From NCBI RefSeq assembly GCF_012070565.1, contig NZ_JAAQRO010000002.1:1-64000 (forward strand): 64,000 nt of DNA. Direction: 5' to 3'. This document shows, piece after piece, positions 61,515-64,000 of this stretch (its first letter is position 1; every line of letters begins with the position of its first letter). A program made the translations under genes and the position numbers. The notes beneath the pieces were generated by a model. That model was given only the letters and a program-made list of their open reading frames with translations. It had not been told where the DNA came from and ran no database searches. Source of the DNA: Anaerosporobacter faecicola (lineage in GTDB: Bacteria; Bacillota; Clostridia; Lachnospirales; Lachnospiraceae).

Positions 61515-61778
61515 GGATTAATCCTCCCTTGAATTATGATTATCTATTGTTGGCGTTTGTCCAAATTTCCATAGGAAACCTCCTGATCGTATATTTTGAA
61601 AAGGCTGTCTTAAATTAGTTCCTTCTCATATGTAAAGGGGTATCATGTGATATTTATCCTACTATATGAGGAACTTGACACTTAATCCCTGTATTCATTA
61701 TAGTACAGAATGAAGAAAAAAGCAGTATAAAAAAGGCATGAAAATTTAGCAACAGAATCGATTGATAGTTGCGGGATA

Positions 61779-61807
61779 TTGACGGAATTAGTCGTAAAAG
61801 ATATAAT
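61779..61807 (+). promoter_or_regulatory. Promoter of the DUF3795-like gene
   Basis: TTGACG (61779-61784) and TATAAT (61802-61807) are 17 bases apart, 35 bases before the gene. An imperfect inverted repeat (GTTCCTTCTCATAT with ATATGAGGAAC) lies near 61619-61675 in the same gap. Confidence 0.8.
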
Positions 61808-61842
61808 GAACACAAAATTAACAAAGGGGAGAAGGCGCTTAT

Positions 61843-62340
61843 ATGGAGAAGAAAGAAGTACTACAGTACATCGCACCATGTTCCTTATGCTGTTTTACAT
61901 GTCCAGCGATGAAAGAAGGTGCAATCGCACAGTGTGCACGGAAACTGTGTACATTATTTGAGGGGTATTACGATTTTAATGATGCGAATATAGCGAAAGA
62001 AAATCGTTCTTGGCTAAGTGATTTTGCTGATTTTTATAAGAAGCTGGAACAGTATACACAACCAGGTTGTCCAGGGTGTAGAAACAACCCAACACCAGGT
62101 AAAGGGTGTATTGAAGGTTGTATAATACCAAGTTGTGTGAAAGAACATGGTGTGGATGTATGTGCAGAATGTATAGAATTCCCTTGTAAAAAAGCAAAAG
62201 AATTCTTCCAAGGGATTAATCAGGTAATTGGCTATGATTGGGAGAAGGGCAATAAGCGAATTCAAGAAATAGGGATACAGGCATATTTTGAAGAAAAGAA
62301 GGAAGTATCCCACTATGTTAGTTATAAAAAATCTAGATAG
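61843..62340 (+). CDS. DUF3795-like Cys-rich protein
   Basis: A 165-residue protein with a cysteine layout typical of DUF3795: IAPCSLCCFTCPAMKEG, then GCPGCRNNPTPGKGCIEGC, CVKEHGVDVCAECIEFPCKKAKEF. The family probably binds zinc or an Fe-S cluster; function unknown. AAGGGGAGAAGG lies upstream of ATG. The hydrolase gene follows after 40 bases and may be cotranscribed. Confidence 0.85.
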   Translation: MEKKEVLQYIAPCSLCCFTCPAMKEGAIAQCARKLCTLFEGYYDFNDANIAKENRSWLSDFADFYKKLEQYTQPGCPGCRNNPTPGKGCIEGCIIPSCVKEHGVDVCAECIEFPCKKAKEFFQGINQVIGYDWEKGNKRIQEIGIQAYFEEKKEVSHYVSYKKSR

Positions 62341-62380
62341 ATATATCGGAAGACGGAATTGATAAAAGGGGGAGAATGTT

Positions 62381-63421
62381 ATTAAACAATGTATCAAAAA
62401 GATAGGCAAGATTGTTGGAATTTTATTGCTTGTAGCACTCGTGGTAGGTCTTTTCTTTCCTACATGGACTCCTAAAATAAAGAAAGAAAATAGTATAAGT
62501 GAATTGAAAAAAGTGAAAGTGAATCATACGTCATTATCTGTAATGATCCGAGGAAATGATAAAGATAATCCAGTTGTTATATTCGTGCATGGTGGACCTT
62601 GTAATTCTGAGATTCCATACATTCGTAAGTATCAAGACCTTCTGGAAGAAAAATTTACAATTGTTCATTATGACCAACGTGGCAGTGGTAAGTCATATCA
62701 ATTTGGCAGAGATTACTCGAAGGTTTCTGCAAAGACCCATGTACAGGATTTAATTGCGTTAACGGAGTATGTAGAGGAATATCTTCATCAAGAGAAAGTA
62801 ATCTTAATTGGACATTCCTATGGTACATATATAGCGACTATGGCTGCCAGTGAGAGACCCGATCTATATCAAGCTTATGTTGGAATTGGGCAGATGTCAG
62901 ATACCATAAGTAGTGAGCTGGATAGTTTACATCGCTGCATAGAGGTAGCAAAAGAAAAAGGAGAAGAAAAAGATGCAACGTATCTTGCAAGTTTGGCTGA
63001 GGATATACAGAGTGGAGAGAAAATTGTACCACGTCAGTATTTGAGAAAATATGGGTTCGCGGCAAGAAAGATTGATGAGAATAAGGATTATGTAAAAGGC
63101 TTTCTTTTTGGAACCGAATATAATCTGCTTGATACAATACGATTTTATGTTGCTTCTATCCAATATCAAGATGGATTAATTAAGGAAGCACTTGAGAATC
63201 CTATAACAGAGATTGTACAAGACATTCCTATTCCCGTGTATTTTGTAATGGGAAAATACGATGGTATGACTTCACCTAAGGTTGCAGAAGAGTACCTTAA
63301 TACCTTAGGCGGCGAGTCAATACGCCAATTTGTATTATTTGAAGAGTCGGCACATTATCCCCAATTAGAAGAGAAAAAGAAGTTTTTTAAATGGATGTGT
63401 GCCACATTTTTAGAAGAGTAG
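62381..63421 (+). CDS. Alpha/beta hydrolase, proline-iminopeptidase-like, probable ATT start
   Basis: The frame is open from upstream without ATG, GTG or TTG until TTG 62426, which would cut the signal anchor. GGGGGAG (62369-62375) lies 5 bases before ATT 62381, giving MKQCIKKIGKIVGILLLVAL, a perfect anchor. The hydrolase domain has VIFVHGGPCNSEIPYIRKYQ (H-G-G-P), YDQRGSGKS, nucleophile LIGHSYGTYIA, Asp in GKYDGMTSP and His in ESAHYPQLEE. These are S33-type peptidase features. Extracellular anchoring is likely. Confidence 0.8.
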   Translation: MKQCIKKIGKIVGILLLVALVVGLFFPTWTPKIKKENSISELKKVKVNHTSLSVMIRGNDKDNPVVIFVHGGPCNSEIPYIRKYQDLLEEKFTIVHYDQRGSGKSYQFGRDYSKVSAKTHVQDLIALTEYVEEYLHQEKVILIGHSYGTYIATMAASERPDLYQAYVGIGQMSDTISSELDSLHRCIEVAKEKGEEKDATYLASLAEDIQSGEKIVPRQYLRKYGFAARKIDENKDYVKGFLFGTEYNLLDTIRFYVASIQYQDGLIKEALENPITEIVQDIPIPVYFVMGKYDGMTSPKVAEEYLNTLGGESIRQFVLFEESAHYPQLEEKKKFFKWMCATFLEE

Positions 63422-63445
63422 AAAGCATAATTGGAGAGAGGGGGA

Positions 63446-63486
63446 TAGTTACTGAAAAAAGGCTGGCTATGGGCGAACAGTAACTA
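63446..63486. repeat. Inverted repeat upstream of the QueG-like gene
   Basis: TAGTTACTG (63446-63454) pairs with CAGTAACTA (63478-63486) around a 23-base loop, ending 9 bases before the next start. Confidence 0.6.
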
Positions 63487-63495
63487 AAATGAAGC

Positions 63496-64000
63496 ATGAG
63501 TAATAATGACAATAAGAGTATAGAGCAACAGATCAAAGAACTGGTTTTATCTCTAGGAGCAGACGTTTGTGGAATTAGTAATATTGATCGGTTTCAAGAG
63601 ACACCTGTTGGATTCTCTCCAGTTGATCTATGGAAAAGTTGCAAATCAGTTATATCATTTGGCGTTGCTCTTCCCCGAGGAATTATGGAAGTAAATCCTC
63701 GATTAATCTATGGACATTTTAATAGTATAAGTTGTGTACAGGTAGATCAAATTGCATTTCAAACTGCAAAAGAACTGGAAGAACGATTTGGAAGTAAAGC
63801 AGTTCCCCTACCTTGTGATGCACCTAATGAATATTGGGATGCACCAAATCTTACTGCAAGAGGATTGCTTTCCATGAAACATACTGCTATATTATGTGGA
63901 TTAGGTCAGTTTGGGAAGAGTACTTTGCTATTGAATCCAAAGTACGGAAATCAATTAACGATTGGAGCAGTACTTACTGATCTGGATCTTACATCAGATG
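63496..64000 (+). CDS. QueG-like 4Fe-4S protein, partial
   Basis: The frame starts MSNNDNKSIEQQIKELVLSL at ATG 63496, the first start after a stop, and is still open at the window end (168 codons). LGADVCGISNIDRFQETPVG, then CKSVISFGVALPRG, and GLLSMKHTAILCGLGQFGKSTLLLNPKYG resemble the N-terminal domain of epoxyqueuosine reductase-like ferredoxin-domain proteins, where the cobalamin-binding part comes first. No good ribosome site is visible. The Fe-S cluster cysteines would be beyond the window. Confidence 0.75.
   Translation, partial: MSNNDNKSIEQQIKELVLSLGADVCGISNIDRFQETPVGFSPVDLWKSCKSVISFGVALPRGIMEVNPRLIYGHFNSISCVQVDQIAFQTAKELEERFGSKAVPLPCDAPNEYWDAPNLTARGLLSMKHTAILCGLGQFGKSTLLLNPKYGNQLTIGAVLTDLDLTSD

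Overview
The window is low-GC DNA with dense, mostly plus-strand genes, strong AGGAGG ribosome-binding sites, TTGACA/TATAAT promoters and hairpin-plus-T-run terminators. A T-box-controlled thrS, a CooS-type CO dehydrogenase homologue, BceAB-like and NitT/TauT-type ABC systems, LytTR-DUF3021 and DUF3592 genes, and a secreted GH30 glycanase point to an anaerobic Firmicute, most likely a Lachnospiraceae-type plant-polysaccharide-degrading clostridium. The species is inferred from gene content only.

1-24.5 kb is chromosomal and rich in small accessory enzymes. It holds GNAT acetyltransferases, a nucleotidyltransferase, a two-component system followed by an FtsX-type ABC exporter (4.2-9.4 kb), an AraC/GyrI regulator, a VOC protein, small P-loop kinases, a MerR regulator with its own spacer-operator promoter, a MIF-like tautomerase, a MarR autorepressor with a membrane protein, a zinc-ribbon protein, a Nim-like flavoprotein, and thrS behind a T-box leader.

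24.7-29.5 kb is an apparent operon: a CooS-like protein with a His-rich N-terminus and Glu in place of one expected active-site cysteine, then a lipoprotein, permease and ATPase of the nitrate/sulfonate/taurine ABC class. The substitution places it with the deviant CODH homologues (CooS-V type) rather than true CO dehydrogenases, so a redox reaction on an imported small molecule is a reasonable guess. 29.9-35.7 kb is a large secreted GH30 protein split by an out-of-frame junction. 36-41 kb carries a hydrolase, LytTR-DUF3021-DUF3592 with a decayed partial duplicate, a DUF454 protein and a rhomboid protease.

41.0-46.8 kb is a small integrative element in the 3' end of tRNA-Gly(GCC). A 21-bp copy of the tRNA 3' end marks the far boundary. 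Inside are a tyrosine integrase with an in-frame stop, a decayed IS3-family element and one intact cargo gene, an 850-residue SIR2 plus P-loop NTPase protein of the anti-phage type. Beyond it (46.8-49.7 kb) lie GC-rich 53-bp palindromic repeats at two loci, each flanked by halves of the same tRNA T-arm sequence and bracketing a methyltransferase gene, probably scars of repeated insertions.

49.7-64 kb is again accessory. It has a sensorless chemoreceptor with a STAS-like neighbour and that neighbour's duplicated 3' end, a nonsense-disrupted prenyltransferase-fold gene, two aminoglycoside nucleotidyltransferase homologues, a stray fmt fused to a phosphodiesterase remnant, an AraC regulator, GNAT and NUDIX proteins, Cys-rich proteins, a hydrolase that seems to start at ATT, and a QueG-like gene cut by the window end.
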